Positions 1 to 8,917 of a stretch of 64,000 nucleotides of DNA are shown here, in pieces. How positions within the stretch are numbered: position 1 is the stretch's first letter; each line of letters opens with the position of its first letter. The position numbers were made by a program, and so were the translations under genes. A model generated the notes under the pieces. It did not search any database. It was not told where the DNA came from and saw nothing but the letters and a program-made list of their open reading frames with translations. This DNA is from Rhizobium sp. CF080 (GTDB lineage Bacteria; Pseudomonadota; Alphaproteobacteria; Rhizobiales; Rhizobiaceae), in assembly GCF_000282095.2 (NCBI RefSeq), contig NZ_AKKC02000004.1, positions 1,736,001 through 1,800,000 on the forward strand, read 5' to 3'.

Positions 1-265
1 CGCATATCGCGACCAACCCGGACATCACGAGCGTCCGCAAGAGACCGGCTATCATCAGGTTGTCGGTAAAGAACTTTTCGTAGCTGACGAGGCTCCAAGC
101 AGCCGTCTTGGGATCCTGAAAGCTGATGCCGATCATCATGCCGATCGGTATGGCGAAAAAGATCAGAAGGACAGTAAGAGGCGGGACAAGCGGAACATAT
201 CCGCCCAGTGACGACCTGCGGCCTTTTGGCGCCGCCGCAGGCATTTCCGTTACAACGGCCGACAT
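1..265 (-). CDS. ABC transporter permease, N-terminal part (runs off left edge)
   Basis: Reading leftward from an ATG at 263-265, an open frame of 88 codons runs off the window. A short charged cytoplasmic leader (MSAVVTEMPAAAPKGRR) is followed by a hydrophobic segment at about residues 24-48 (VPLVPPLTVLLIFFAIPIG) and a periplasmic stretch containing SFQDPKTAAW, which is how PotB/PotH-type permeases of spermidine/putrescine-class importers begin. It starts 11 bp after the solute-binding-protein gene on the same strand, so the two form one operon. The family assignment is good; the substrate cannot be read from the fragment. Confidence 0.8.
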   Translation of the reverse strand, partial: MSAVVTEMPAAAPKGRRSSLGGYVPLVPPLTVLLIFFAIPIGMMIGISFQDPKTAAWSLVSYEKFFTDNLMIAGLLRTLVMSGLVAIC

Positions 266-276
266 CGTGCGCGCTC

Positions 277-1320
277 TCAATTGGCTGCGTGAACGACATC
301 CCGCTCCCAGCGGTCGCCCCACTCGGGCAGTTTAGTCGCGGTGATGGACAGGTCGGGCAACAGCAGCTTCTTCAGATCCTCTTCGGTAGTGATCTGCCTG
401 GCGCGAACGCTGTCTGGAACCTCGATGTCCGGGCGGGCGCTGCCGACCTTGTATCCGGTAACCCAGGCTTCTTGGCTGGACTTCTCCAGGAAGAAATCGA
501 CGAACTTCATGGCCGCCGCCTTGTTTTCTGCACCGGTCGGTACGTTCAAGGTGGCGATCAGCGGTATGGTTCCTTCCTTGGGACGGGTGTAGTCAACGGG
601 AAGTCCGCTATCCATCAGGAGCTGAGCGCGGCCGTTCCAAAAGGGCATCGCCCATACCTGGCCGTCTTTTATGTAGGTTTCCATCACCGCCGACGATTGC
701 TCGAAGCCGACCGTCTGCTTGGCCAGTTTCCCCATTGCCGTGAAGCCCGGAGCGACATTTTCGAGGAGATCGCCGCCGTTCATGACGGACAGGGCCTGAA
801 CGAGATTGGCGGCCATGATGTTCTGGAACGTCGGCAGGATGACCTTGCCTTTGAGCTCCGGCTGGAACAGCAGCGACCACGAGGTCGGCGCGGATTTGAT
901 CTTGTCCGTGCGCCACATCAGGGACATGTACTGAAGTTCGTGAACCGCGCCGCACTCACCGGCGATCCTATTGATCGCGGGGTTGAGCTTCACGAGGTTG
1001 GGCACCGTTTTCGCAGAGAATTTTTCCAGCAGACCTTCGCGGCAGCCGTCGAGCGACTGGGAGGCCGTCATGACCACGACGTCGAAACCGGGCCGGCCTC
1101 TGGTGGCCTTGATCTTCGCATAATCCTGCGAAGCCGAGCCGACTGAGTCATAAACGACGGAAATACCTGTCATTTTCTGAAACGGCTCGATAATGCGCTC
1201 CATGATGATCTGCTCGTATGGGCCGCCATAGCTGTTGACGACCAGCTGCTCGGCATGCGCGACGGATGCCGCTCCGGCGGTGAAAACAACGGATGCAAAA
1301 AGACGTTTTGTGATCGGCAT
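277..1320 (-). CDS. PotD-type ABC transporter solute-binding protein
   Basis: A 347-residue periplasmic protein. A Sec signal peptide covers about residues 1-23 (basic MPITKR, hydrophobic core, cleavage after AHA). The mature part opens with EQLVVNSYGGPYEQII, typical of extracellular solute-binding proteins of the spermidine/putrescine class, and the length fits the family. The start is supported by a GGGAG ribosome site just upstream. A permease gene follows after 11 bp. It is divergent from the hydantoinase pair beginning at 1876, so the importer probably supplies that pathway's substrate; this is inferred from context. A polyamine, an amino-acid derivative or a cyclic amide would all be compatible. 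Confidence 0.85.
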   Translation of the reverse strand: MPITKRLFASVVFTAGAASVAHAEQLVVNSYGGPYEQIIMERIIEPFQKMTGISVVYDSVGSASQDYAKIKATRGRPGFDVVVMTASQSLDGCREGLLEKFSAKTVPNLVKLNPAINRIAGECGAVHELQYMSLMWRTDKIKSAPTSWSLLFQPELKGKVILPTFQNIMAANLVQALSVMNGGDLLENVAPGFTAMGKLAKQTVGFEQSSAVMETYIKDGQVWAMPFWNGRAQLLMDSGLPVDYTRPKEGTIPLIATLNVPTGAENKAAAMKFVDFFLEKSSQEAWVTGYKVGSARPDIEVPDSVRARQITTEEDLKKLLLPDLSITATKLPEWGDRWERDVVHAAN

Positions 1321-1875
1321 GATGTGCTCCCTTGATGTTTGTTCCCAATTTGAATGCTTGCTCGTTCACATGCCGTGCGTCCAATAGGAATTGAGTTCTA
1401 TTTATTATGGATGCAAATCAATTCGGCCGCATTCAAGTGCACCTTATGGTACTCTCTGCACCATATTGCCAAAATGACGGACCTTAGCAGCGGGCAAGCG
1501 GCGCGGTCCTCAATTACTGCCAGTGGCAGCTCTGTTCAGAGAATCTTTTCAGCTCATCCGTAGCCCGTGAGCGTTTCGCTGCGGCAGCGGAGTGGTGGCG
1601 TGCAGCCCCGACTTTGGCCAAAGCAGGTCGACGTCGCTCACGCTTCCCGAGCTCTCCCATTGATCCATTGTTGATCGGCTCTCCGCGACAGATTGATTGG
1701 AAACTGAAATCAATGCTCGCGAATCCTTACTTCTCTGCGTGAAGGCTCTCGCTGTACCGTCGCGTCGATGCGACTGCCGGACCTTGGACCAGGTTCGAAA
1801 CATCGCAACCAAGACGATGAACTCACATGCCTTGGGCATGTCCCCTAGTTTTCTAAACTGAAGAGAACGCGAAAT
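1321..1875. promoter_or_regulatory. Divergent intergenic region, transporter / hydantoinase operons
   Basis: No convincing gene lies in these 555 bases. It must hold the promoters for the leftward transporter and rightward hyuAB operons and probably the operator for the LysR regulator at 6171. A pair of similar blocks (TGCACCTTATGG and TGCACCATAT, near 1437-1470) is the only repeat I see that could be a regulator site. Confidence 0.4.
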
Positions 1876-3912
1876 ATGCTTCGGATCGGCGTCGATATTG
1901 GCGGCACATTCACTGATTTTTGCGGCTGGCGCGAAGGCGAGCACGACGTCATCAGCCTCAAGGTGCCATCCACACCCCCCGCATTTGAGAACGGCTTCCG
2001 CCAGGGGTTCGAAAACCTGCTTGAACTCCTGTCACCAAAGATTGGAGAAGCAGCTCTCGTCATGCATGGGACGACCGTCAGCACCAATGCCGTGATCGAG
2101 CGCAAGGGACCGAAGATCGCCTTTTTCGTCACGAAGGGTTATCGGGATCTGCTTGAACTGCAGCGGATGGGCGTCCGCAACCCTCTCAATATTTTCGAGA
2201 ATCGCACACGGCCGCTGATCGCACGCTCGATGGTCTTCGAAGTCGAGGAAAGGCTCGTGCGGGGCGGTGTCGTCGAAACCCCTATTGATGAAGCCGCGGC
2301 CGAGGCTTCGGTTCGCCGGGCCATCGCAGCCGGCGCGGCCGGATATGCTGTCGCCCTCCTGCACAGCTACGCCGATCCGCGACATGAGCAAGCGGTGGCG
2401 CGGGTCATCAGGAGGGTGGTCGGCGACGATGCGGAAGTCAGTCTTTCGAGCGAAATCTGGCCCCGGATCGGCGAGTACGAACGAGCGACCCTCAGCGTGC
2501 TCAACGCATTCGTCCGGCAGCGCATGAACCAGTATATCGGGGCGGTCGAGAGCTACGTGGCCGAACGGCTGCCAGGATCCCAACTTTTCGTAACCCGGTC
2601 GAACGGTGGGGCGATGGCCGCCGCGGAGGCCAGAACCTTTCCGGTCCACACGCTTCTTTCGGGTCCCGCTTCGGGTGTCACGGCGGTGCAATATCTCGGC
2701 CGGTCGCTCGGCGAGAGGAATATCCTCACAATGGATATGGGCGGCACCAGTACCGACATTTCCCTCGTGCGAGACGGCGAAGCCCTGACGTCGACCGCTG
2801 CGGAAGTGGGCGATTTCCCCGTCGTGATGCCGGTAACGGGGATCGAAGCGATCGGAGCCGGCGGCGGCTCGATTGCGACGATCGACGCAGGCGTGTTGCG
2901 TATCGGTCCTCAGAGTGCCGGTTCCTATCCTGGCCCTGCATGCTTCAGCCGAGGCGGTATGGCGCCGACCCTCACGGACGCCTATCTGCTGGCCGGCTAT
3001 TTGCCCGAAGCGCTGCTGGGCGGCGAGATGAAACTCGACAGAACCGCCGCAGAACGCGCCATGGCGCCGATCGCCGAAGCACTGGGCACCGACACATTGA
3101 GCGCGGCGGAAATGTGCATCACCGTCGCGAGTTCGAACATGGTCGCGGGCGTGCTTCCCTATCTGGCCCGCCAAGGCGTCGATCCTGAAGAACTCACTCT
3201 GCTCGTCTACGGTGGTGCGGGTGCCCTTCAGGGACCACTGCTCGCAGCCGAGATCGGCGTCAACCGAGTTTTGGTGCCGAGCACCCCCTCGGTCTTCTGC
3301 GCGCTTGGAGGACTTGTTTCGGAACTGAGCAACGACACGCTTGAAACGGTGCACGGCGTCTATGTCGACGGTCCGACCATCGCAAGCAAGTTCTCGGTTC
3401 TCAAGGAGAGGGCAGCCGAGTGGCTTTCGCGTCAGGCACCCTCGGATCGCCTTGTGGTGGAGAAGTTCGAATACTGGGCCGAGATGCGTTATGTCGGTCA
3501 ATCATTCCAGATCGATGTGCGCCTGCCCGACAGTGCCGTCGACAGCGGCAATATCGCAGCCATGCATGAGGCTTTTCACAAGGAGTACGAACGGATCTAC
3601 AGCCATGCTGATTCGTGCGCGGCCGCGGAGTTCGTCGATCTGAGAATGCGGGTCCGCGGCGCCCTGTCTATCCCCGAACCATCATCTCCCCGGACATCGA
3701 CCGGAGGCAAGGCGCTGAAGACCATGCGGCCGATGCGCTTCCAGGGCGAGGTTTTCCCCGAGGTTTGCGTCTATGACCGGGGTCGCCTCGGCTTGAACGA
3801 GGAAGTACGGGGCCCCGCCGTGATCGAGCAGCCAGAAGCCACAATCATCGTACCGCCAGGTTTTGCCGCCCGCGTCGGCGCCTATGGCGCAATTTTCATG
3901 AGTCGGAGCTGA
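1876..3912 (+). CDS. hyuA: Hydantoinase A / oxoprolinase family protein (copy 1)
   Basis: A 678-residue protein with the HyuA architecture: an N-terminal VDIGGTFTDF motif (residues 5-14), the ASKHA-type ATP-binding fold with LLSGPASG near residue 262 and MDMGGTSTD near 286, and a C-terminal domain ending in the usual AVIEQPEATIIVPPG segment. HyuA partners with HyuB for ATP-dependent opening of hydantoins, 5-oxoproline or related cyclic amides, or acetone-type carboxylation in some subfamilies. The hyuB gene follows after 3 bp, so the two subunits are co-translated. The start ATG has a GAAGAGA site upstream. Substrate unknown; an imported cyclic amide is the simplest guess from the divergent transporter. 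Confidence 0.9.
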   Translation: MLRIGVDIGGTFTDFCGWREGEHDVISLKVPSTPPAFENGFRQGFENLLELLSPKIGEAALVMHGTTVSTNAVIERKGPKIAFFVTKGYRDLLELQRMGVRNPLNIFENRTRPLIARSMVFEVEERLVRGGVVETPIDEAAAEASVRRAIAAGAAGYAVALLHSYADPRHEQAVARVIRRVVGDDAEVSLSSEIWPRIGEYERATLSVLNAFVRQRMNQYIGAVESYVAERLPGSQLFVTRSNGGAMAAAEARTFPVHTLLSGPASGVTAVQYLGRSLGERNILTMDMGGTSTDISLVRDGEALTSTAAEVGDFPVVMPVTGIEAIGAGGGSIATIDAGVLRIGPQSAGSYPGPACFSRGGMAPTLTDAYLLAGYLPEALLGGEMKLDRTAAERAMAPIAEALGTDTLSAAEMCITVASSNMVAGVLPYLARQGVDPEELTLLVYGGAGALQGPLLAAEIGVNRVLVPSTPSVFCALGGLVSELSNDTLETVHGVYVDGPTIASKFSVLKERAAEWLSRQAPSDRLVVEKFEYWAEMRYVGQSFQIDVRLPDSAVDSGNIAAMHEAFHKEYERIYSHADSCAAAEFVDLRMRVRGALSIPEPSSPRTSTGGKALKTMRPMRFQGEVFPEVCVYDRGRLGLNEEVRGPAVIEQPEATIIVPPGFAARVGAYGAIFMSRS

Positions 3913-3915
3913 TCG

Positions 3916-5895
3916 ATGGACGCCGTAAGAACCGCTATTATGAGCAACCGTTTCAATGCTATCGTCGAGGAGGCTTCGGCCGCCGTCTATCGCACTGCCC
4001 ATACGACCTTCGTGAAACTGGTTCAGGATTATCAATGCGCACTGGCGACCGCTGACGGCGATATGTTCGCCTACCCGATGATGTCGGGCGTCAACGTCTT
4101 CATCGGTTCACCCATGCGTCCGACGCTCGACGCCATCGGGCGCGAGAACCTGAACCCCGGCGACATCGTCATCACCAACGATCCCTTCGCCACGGATGGT
4201 CTCGTGACGCATCTGATGGATATCACGCTGCTCTACCCGATTTTCCGCGACGGCAAACTGATCGCCGTGGCCTGGGCTTTCGTGCATGCATCCGATATCG
4301 GAGGCGCGGTGCCTGGAAGCATTTCACCGGCCTTCACGGAAGTGTTTCAGGAAGGACTGCGCCTCAGGCCGGTCAAGCTGTACGAAAACGGCGTCCTCAA
4401 CGTCGCAATAAAGTCCATCCTGGAAGACAATAGCCGGATCCCCGGAGAGCTTTGGGGGGACATGCAGGCCATGATTTCCGGCCTGAAGAGCATGGATCGA
4501 CGCATCAACGAACTGTGTGACCGCTATGGCCGCGCTGCCGTCGAGGAAGGTATGCATGACGTGATCGGTTACGCCGAATCGAAAGCCCGCGCCGTGATCG
4601 AGACCATCCCCGACGGCGTCTACAGTTTCTCGGATTATCTGGAAGGCATCAACAAGGGCCAGCTTGCCTATTTCAGCGTGACAATCACGGTCAACGGCGG
4701 TGAGATCGAGGTGGATTTCTCGGGCACTGACCCGCAGCTTTCCGCCGCCTACAATCTGGTCACCGGCGCCACGACCCATCCTTACGTGGTCATGTGCCTC
4801 ATCACCTTCATCCTCACCATGGACCCGCTGACCCCGCGCAATTCCGGAATTCTGCGGGCGATCCATGCGCATGCGCCACGCGGAACAGTCCTGAACGCGG
4901 TATTTCCTGCCTCCGGCGGATCGCGTGCGGCCTCCGCCACTCGCGCCTATGACATCATCATGGGTTGCCTCGCCCAGGCGCTGCCCGAGGGCCTCGGTGC
5001 GGCCGGCGCGGGCATGGCGGGCGTCATCGTCGTCTCCGCTCCCGATCCGAGGACGGGCCGAGACCGCGTCAACGTCATAAACACCATTCACGGCGGCGGC
5101 GGCGGTCGCCGCGGCAGCGATGGCGTGGATGGCACCGAAGTGCGATACGCGCAACGCATGGTCCCGGTGGAAGTGATCGAGGTCGAAACGCCCATCATCA
5201 TGAGGACGATACGCAGCGTTCCCGACAGCCGCCGGGCGGGCAAGTTCTCAAGCGGTGCGGCTCTGGAGATGGAGATCGAGAACACCGCGAACCGCGCGGT
5301 CATGACCGTCAGAAACATGAATCGCTTCGTCTTTGCTCCCTGGGGTTTCCGTGGCGGCGAAAAAGGGTTGCTTGGCCAGACGCTCGTTAACCCCGGTCGC
5401 CCGGATGAGCGCTCGATCGGCAAGATCTCGGTCCTGGAAATGGGACAAGGCGACGTCGTGCGCATCACCAGCCCCACCGGCGGCGGTTTTGGCGATCCGC
5501 TCGAGCGCGACATCAAGGCAATCGCCACCGATATCGAAAACGGAATGCTCTCGCGTGAGCGCGCAGCGGAAGCCTATGCCGTCATATTTGATGCCGACGG
5601 CGGCATCAACGAGCCGGCGACATCCGCAGAGAGAGAAAGGAAGCGCGAGCATGAGCTTGCTGACTTCAATTTCTGCGACGAACGCAAACGGCATGATCGC
5701 GTCTGGCCTCTACCCATGCGCCGACAACTGGCATGCCTTGCGCTCACATTCGAGCAGCGAATTCGCAGCCAGCTTGTCGCCAATGTCCATAGCCAGCTTT
5801 TGAACGAGGGCAGCCAGGTCAAGCCTGGAAAGCTCAAAGAAGTTGTTGATAACGAGGTGATGCGACTGTCGGGAAAGCTGGGGCGAGCGTCCTGA
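3916..5895 (+). CDS. hyuB: Hydantoinase B / oxoprolinase family protein (copy 1), atypical tail
   Basis: A 659-residue partner of the preceding HyuA. The core (about residues 1-575) has the HyuB signatures NDPFATDG near residue 90, HASDIGGAVPGS near 121, the glycine-rich HGGGGGRRGSDG near 394 and SPTGGGFGDPLERD near 519. The family normally ends soon after this last block (about 570-600 residues). Here roughly 75 further residues, rich in charged residues and beginning near DFNFCDERKRHD, do not look like HyuB. Within the tail another frame has its own ATG (MSLLTSISATNANG, about 5651), which would fit a third gene whose start was once coupled to hyuB and was later disrupted. Confidence 0.85.
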   Translation: MDAVRTAIMSNRFNAIVEEASAAVYRTAHTTFVKLVQDYQCALATADGDMFAYPMMSGVNVFIGSPMRPTLDAIGRENLNPGDIVITNDPFATDGLVTHLMDITLLYPIFRDGKLIAVAWAFVHASDIGGAVPGSISPAFTEVFQEGLRLRPVKLYENGVLNVAIKSILEDNSRIPGELWGDMQAMISGLKSMDRRINELCDRYGRAAVEEGMHDVIGYAESKARAVIETIPDGVYSFSDYLEGINKGQLAYFSVTITVNGGEIEVDFSGTDPQLSAAYNLVTGATTHPYVVMCLITFILTMDPLTPRNSGILRAIHAHAPRGTVLNAVFPASGGSRAASATRAYDIIMGCLAQALPEGLGAAGAGMAGVIVVSAPDPRTGRDRVNVINTIHGGGGGRRGSDGVDGTEVRYAQRMVPVEVIEVETPIIMRTIRSVPDSRRAGKFSSGAALEMEIENTANRAVMTVRNMNRFVFAPWGFRGGEKGLLGQTLVNPGRPDERSIGKISVLEMGQGDVVRITSPTGGGFGDPLERDIKAIATDIENGMLSRERAAEAYAVIFDADGGINEPATSAERERKREHELADFNFCDERKRHDRVWPLPMRRQLACLALTFEQRIRSQLVANVHSQLLNEGSQVKPGKLKEVVDNEVMRLSGKLGRAS

Positions 5896-6170
5896 TCGAA
5901 CGCGCTGCATCCCTTCGCATCCACTTGAGGCGCATCGGTTGCGCTCTTTTTTACTGCATAACTCCTGGTTTTGTCCGTTCCCGATAGAAGCTGGCTATCT
6001 GCGGTTTCCTCGATAACGCCAGACTTGCGAGGCAGGATTTTGCTTTCAATCCGGATCGTGATACGCCTGCTTCCAAACGTGATGATCAACACTCTTCAAC
6101 AAACGAGGTCCTCCCACACGATCTACCTTTGGTGTGGATTAAATCTTGAGGAGGATAGCGTACTCGTCCG

Positions 6171-7076
6171 ATGACCACGCCAATGGAACTGTCGAGCATC
6201 CGCTGCTTTATCGCCCTGGCCGAGGAACTGCATTTTGGAAGGGCGGCCAAGCGCCTGAACATGACGCAGCCGACGCTCAGTCAGCAGATACGCAAAATCG
6301 AATCCAGTTTCGGCGTGGCGCTGTTCAATCGATCCACGCGCAGCGTGGAAATGACAGCGTCGGGCGAGGCTTTCCTGCCCCTTGCGCGTGAGGCTCTTGC
6401 GAAACTTGAAGAAGCTGTCCTCGTTTCAAAACTGGCTGCCGGGGGGATGACGCCCGGCGGCGAGCAGCTCAGGATCGGCGCCATCGATCCTGCAGTGCAT
6501 CGGATTCTGCCCCGCATCCTGCGGCGCTTTCGAAATCGGTTTCCTGACACGCGGCTCGACGTGCGAACGTTCGATTCCTCCGAGATATTGCGGGCGCTGG
6601 AGAGGGGCGAATACGACGTCGGCATCATGCGTCCTCCGGTCAATGTCAACCTCATCCGCTTTCGGCCTCTGGTCGCGGATCGTTTTGTGGCGGTCATCCC
6701 GAGACAGTCTCCGCTGGCGGCTCGTAGCACCCTGCATATGAAGGATTTCATCGGCCATCATGTGTTCACGCTCGATCGGTTCGAGCTGTCGAGCTTCAAA
6801 GCCGTGCGCGATCAGGTGATTGAAAGCGGGATATCCGCCGATCAAGGCATCAAGGTTTCCAACACCACGGCCGCGCTTGCCCTCGCATCTGCCGGCCTGG
6901 GCATCACTTTCCTGCCGGAGTGGATCTCCAGCATTGTCGGGAAGGACGTCGTGCTTCGGCGAGTGGAAGATCTGACGGAAGAGATCTCCATCGGCATCGC
7001 TTGGCGCGGGGACAACCCCATTCCGGGCATCCTGCCATTCGTCGAATACGCGGAACTGGTTTCTCGGCACACGTAA
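6171..7076 (+). CDS. LysR-family transcriptional regulator
   Basis: A 301-residue LysR protein. The N-terminal winged helix-turn-helix (about residues 8-65) carries the family pattern AAKRLNMTQPTLSQQIRKIE, and the remainder is a two-lobed effector-binding domain. In-frame TAG at 6156-6158 rules out a longer product; ATG at 6171 is the first start, and ATG 6183 (MELSSIRCF) is an alternative that would place the domain at the more usual position. A GAGGAGG lies at about 6150 but is rather far from either start. It follows the hyuAB pair on the same strand and probably controls that pathway and the divergent transporter. Confidence 0.9.
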   Translation: MTTPMELSSIRCFIALAEELHFGRAAKRLNMTQPTLSQQIRKIESSFGVALFNRSTRSVEMTASGEAFLPLAREALAKLEEAVLVSKLAAGGMTPGGEQLRIGAIDPAVHRILPRILRRFRNRFPDTRLDVRTFDSSEILRALERGEYDVGIMRPPVNVNLIRFRPLVADRFVAVIPRQSPLAARSTLHMKDFIGHHVFTLDRFELSSFKAVRDQVIESGISADQGIKVSNTTAALALASAGLGITFLPEWISSIVGKDVVLRRVEDLTEEISIGIAWRGDNPIPGILPFVEYAELVSRHT

Positions 7077-7318
7077 GACGGTTTGATCTACAAGTGCGTC
7101 GAGCCGTCCCCATCCTGCGATCGCCTCTCTTTGGCTGAAGCGAAAGTTCGCCATAACAATGAGATTGGCGTGGCCTCCACGCCTTGAAGAGATCCGAACC
7201 GAAGGCACCTTCACCGAATATCGCATCCCTCACCTGGCCGGGCGGCAGCATTGCCCTGTTACTGTCATGCGCCTCATGGTGCGGGCCACGCGCAAAGTTC
7301 CTGCCCGCTCGTCGCCAC

Positions 7319-7537
7319 TTATGCCTCATCGGGCGGGTCGGCGGCTTCGAGAAGAGAGACCAGATCGGCAACTCTGCCCGAGGGTAACGAACGCCCGTCG
7401 TTGACAAGTGCTTCGTCAGCATTGAGCCAAGCCCACGCTTCGGCGAGTTCTCCCGCTGATGCACCGGTCTGGTTGATCTCGGCAATCAGGGCCTCATCGA
7501 CGGGACCAAGGATGGTGGTGATCTCTTCCAGTTTCAT
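7319..7537 (-). CDS. Small conserved acidic protein beside the Hsp20 cluster
   Basis: A 72-residue acidic protein (MKLEEITTILGPVDEAL...) with no signal or membrane segment. The start is chosen because AGGAGGAAG sits exactly upstream of ATG 7535-7537; a longer in-frame extension has no such site. It is divergent from the Hsp20 gene at 7761, and I recall similar small proteins beside rhizobial Hsp20 genes, but I cannot name a function. The composition (many Asp, Glu, Ala; predicted helices) suggests a small soluble adaptor-like protein, which is speculation. Confidence 0.7.
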   Translation of the reverse strand: MKLEEITTILGPVDEALIAEINQTGASAGELAEAWAWLNADEALVNDGRSLPSGRVADLVSLLEAADPPDEA

Positions 7538-7627
7538 GTCGCTTCCTCCTGTTTTTAGGGAGATTGCGCTGTTTGAGATAGGAGCTTGCTGTTCAGAAAA
7601 AAGTGTCGCGGTGCCGGTCGGCAACCT

Positions 7628-7656
7628 CTTGAACAGGCAAATTGCCAAAACTAAAT
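7628..7656 (+). promoter_or_regulatory. Candidate heat-shock promoter of the Hsp20 operon
   Basis: CTTGAA at 7628-7633 and CTAAAT at 7651-7656 are separated by 17 bp, compatible with a sigma-32-type (CTTGAA-like -35) or housekeeping promoter. Transcription would begin near 7663, just at the first hairpin of the ROSE leader. Confidence 0.5.
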
Positions 7657-7663
7657 CGTAGTC

Positions 7664-7760
7664 GCCGGACGCCCTATCGGGTCCGGGACGTCGGCGATGG
7701 ATGCCATCGGCGACGAAAATCGAAACTTGTACCCATGTTGCTTCAATGGAGGATGTGGCT
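7664..7760 (+). promoter_or_regulatory. ROSE-type RNA thermometer in the Hsp20 leader
   Basis: Three successive hairpins fill the leader. Hairpin 1: CCGGAC 7665-7670 with GTCCGG 7681-7686. Hairpin 2: 7690-7714, an 11-bp arm pair with one G-G mismatch and an ATG loop. Hairpin 3: 7733-7744 pairs with 7748-7758 around an AAU loop; it buries the ribosome site GGAGGA (7748-7753) against UUGCUUC (7738-7744), leaving G7740 bulged. A UYGCU anti-Shine-Dalgarno opposite the ribosome site with this G is the hallmark of ROSE elements, which repress small heat-shock genes at normal temperature in rhizobia. Pairings are read directly from the sequence; thermosensing is inferred. Confidence 0.85.
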
Positions 7761-8240
7761 ATGAGAACCACCACTTTCGACTTCTCTCCCCTGTTCCGGT
7801 CGAGCATCGGCTTCGACCGGATGTTGAACGCCCTCAACGCCGCAAGCCGCGTCGAGACGATCGACAACTGGCCTCCTTATGACATCGCCAAGACCAGCGA
7901 GGACGACTACCGCATCAGCATGGCGGTGGCCGCCTTCTCGCAGGACGAACTCGACATCACCCAAGAGCAGAACATGCTCGTGGTGTCGGGGCAGAAGGCG
8001 AGCGAGGATGACAGCCGATATCTGCATCGCGGCATTGCCGGGCGCACCTTCAGGCGCCGCTTCGAGCTCGCCGATCACGTCAAGGTCGTGGGCGCCAGCC
8101 TGATGAACGGTCTGCTGACCATCGATCTCAAGCGCGAAATCCCTGAAGCGATGAAGCCGCGTCGGATCGAGATCGCCACCGGAATGGCACTCCCCAAGGC
8201 CGAGGCGAAGCAGATCGAGGCCGAAAAGCAGGCCGCCTAA
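7761..8240 (+). CDS. Small heat-shock protein Hsp20 (first copy)
   Basis: A 159-residue alpha-crystallin-type chaperone that holds unfolding proteins in the cytoplasm. The ATG at 7761 is preferred over one at 7701 because GGAGGA (7748-7753) lies 7 bases before it and because 7701 falls inside a leader hairpin. The crystallin domain spans about residues 38-125, with YRISMAVAAFSQDELDI, the conserved RTFRRRFELADHVKV strand and a GLLTIDL motif before the tail. It belongs to the IbpA-like class common in rhizobia. It is followed after 96 bp by a second Hsp20 gene, and its translation is probably controlled by the ROSE leader. Confidence 0.95.
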   Translation: MRTTTFDFSPLFRSSIGFDRMLNALNAASRVETIDNWPPYDIAKTSEDDYRISMAVAAFSQDELDITQEQNMLVVSGQKASEDDSRYLHRGIAGRTFRRRFELADHVKVVGASLMNGLLTIDLKREIPEAMKPRRIEIATGMALPKAEAKQIEAEKQAA

Positions 8241-8270
8241 TCAAGACCATCCGCAGTATGGACGCGCACG

Positions 8271-8291
8271 GCGCCGGGCGATGCCCGGCGC
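8271..8291 (+). other. Intercistronic hairpin between the two Hsp20 genes
   Basis: GCGCCGGGC (8271-8279), loop GAT, then GCCCGGCGC (8283-8291): a perfect 9-bp stem with no following U-run. It is likely an RNA stability or processing element rather than a full terminator. Confidence 0.5.
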
Positions 8292-8336
8292 TGGCGGGAA
8301 ACCATTGTCCGTCGATAGAACAGAAAGGAGAAAACC

Positions 8337-8846
8337 ATGAGTGTCCGTGATCTTATCCCCTGGGGCCACAACAACGGCAATCAAGCCCCGACCATCTACC
8401 GCGACGAGGAGCGCAATCCATTCCTGTCGCCGCACCGTGAGATGAACCGGCTCTTCGACGACGTCTTCCGCTCTTTTGACCGGGACCTGCCGGCTTTGGG
8501 CTCCCTGCCCTCCTTCGGCGCCGGCTGGCCGAGCGTCGAGATCTCGGAGAGCGACAAGCAGGTCAAGGTGACCGCCGAAGTGCCGGGCCTTGACGGAAAG
8601 GACATCAAGGTGCTGCTCAATGACGGCGTCCTGACCGTCAAGGGCGAGAAACGCTCCGAGACCGAGGACAAGGAGAAACAGTTCTCCGAACGCTACTACG
8701 GCCGCTTTGAGCGCCGCATTCCGCTTGGCTTCGAAGTCGAGCAAGACAAGGTCGAAGCCAGCTTCAGGAACGGCGTGCTGACCGTGACCCTGCCGATGAC
8801 CGAGAAGGCGCAGACGCAGGTCAAGCGGATCGCCATCAAGAGCTAA
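8337..8846 (+). CDS. Small heat-shock protein Hsp20 (second copy)
   Basis: A 169-residue alpha-crystallin chaperone of a different class from its neighbour. It has a longer N-terminal arm (MSVRDLIPWGHNNG) followed by the crystallin domain at about residues 63-155 (WPSVEISESDKQVKVTAEV, RYYGRFERRIPLG, NGVLTVTLPM). A GGAG site precedes ATG 8337. The two classes typically form mixed oligomers or protect different clients. It probably shares the transcript of the first Hsp20 gene and ends before the GC-rich hairpin at 8861. Confidence 0.95.
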   Translation: MSVRDLIPWGHNNGNQAPTIYRDEERNPFLSPHREMNRLFDDVFRSFDRDLPALGSLPSFGAGWPSVEISESDKQVKVTAEVPGLDGKDIKVLLNDGVLTVKGEKRSETEDKEKQFSERYYGRFERRIPLGFEVEQDKVEASFRNGVLTVTLPMTEKAQTQVKRIAIKS

Positions 8847-8860
8847 CCGAACCAATCCGT

Positions 8861-8889
8861 CCGGCGGCCGGCCTTATTGGGGCCGCCGG
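8861..8889 (+). terminator. GC-rich hairpin after the second Hsp20 gene
   Basis: CCGGCGGCC (8861-8869) pairs with GGCCGCCGG (8881-8889) over an 11-base loop, 15 bases after the stop codon. There is no U-run, so it is either a weak terminator or an mRNA 3'-end stabiliser. Confidence 0.5.
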
Positions 8890-8917
8890 CATCCTTCGCC
8901 AACCGGGAGGGATAGAA

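Noticed and set aside
208-1146. Long plus-strand reading frame opposite the PotD-type binding protein
   Set aside because: It is the antisense shadow of a gene with signal peptide and ribosome site; its composition (Arg, Gly, His rich) is not protein-like.
2032-3501. 489-residue minus-strand frame opposite hyuA
   Set aside because: Antisense to a clear HyuA with all motifs; no ribosome site; shadow caused by high GC at third positions.
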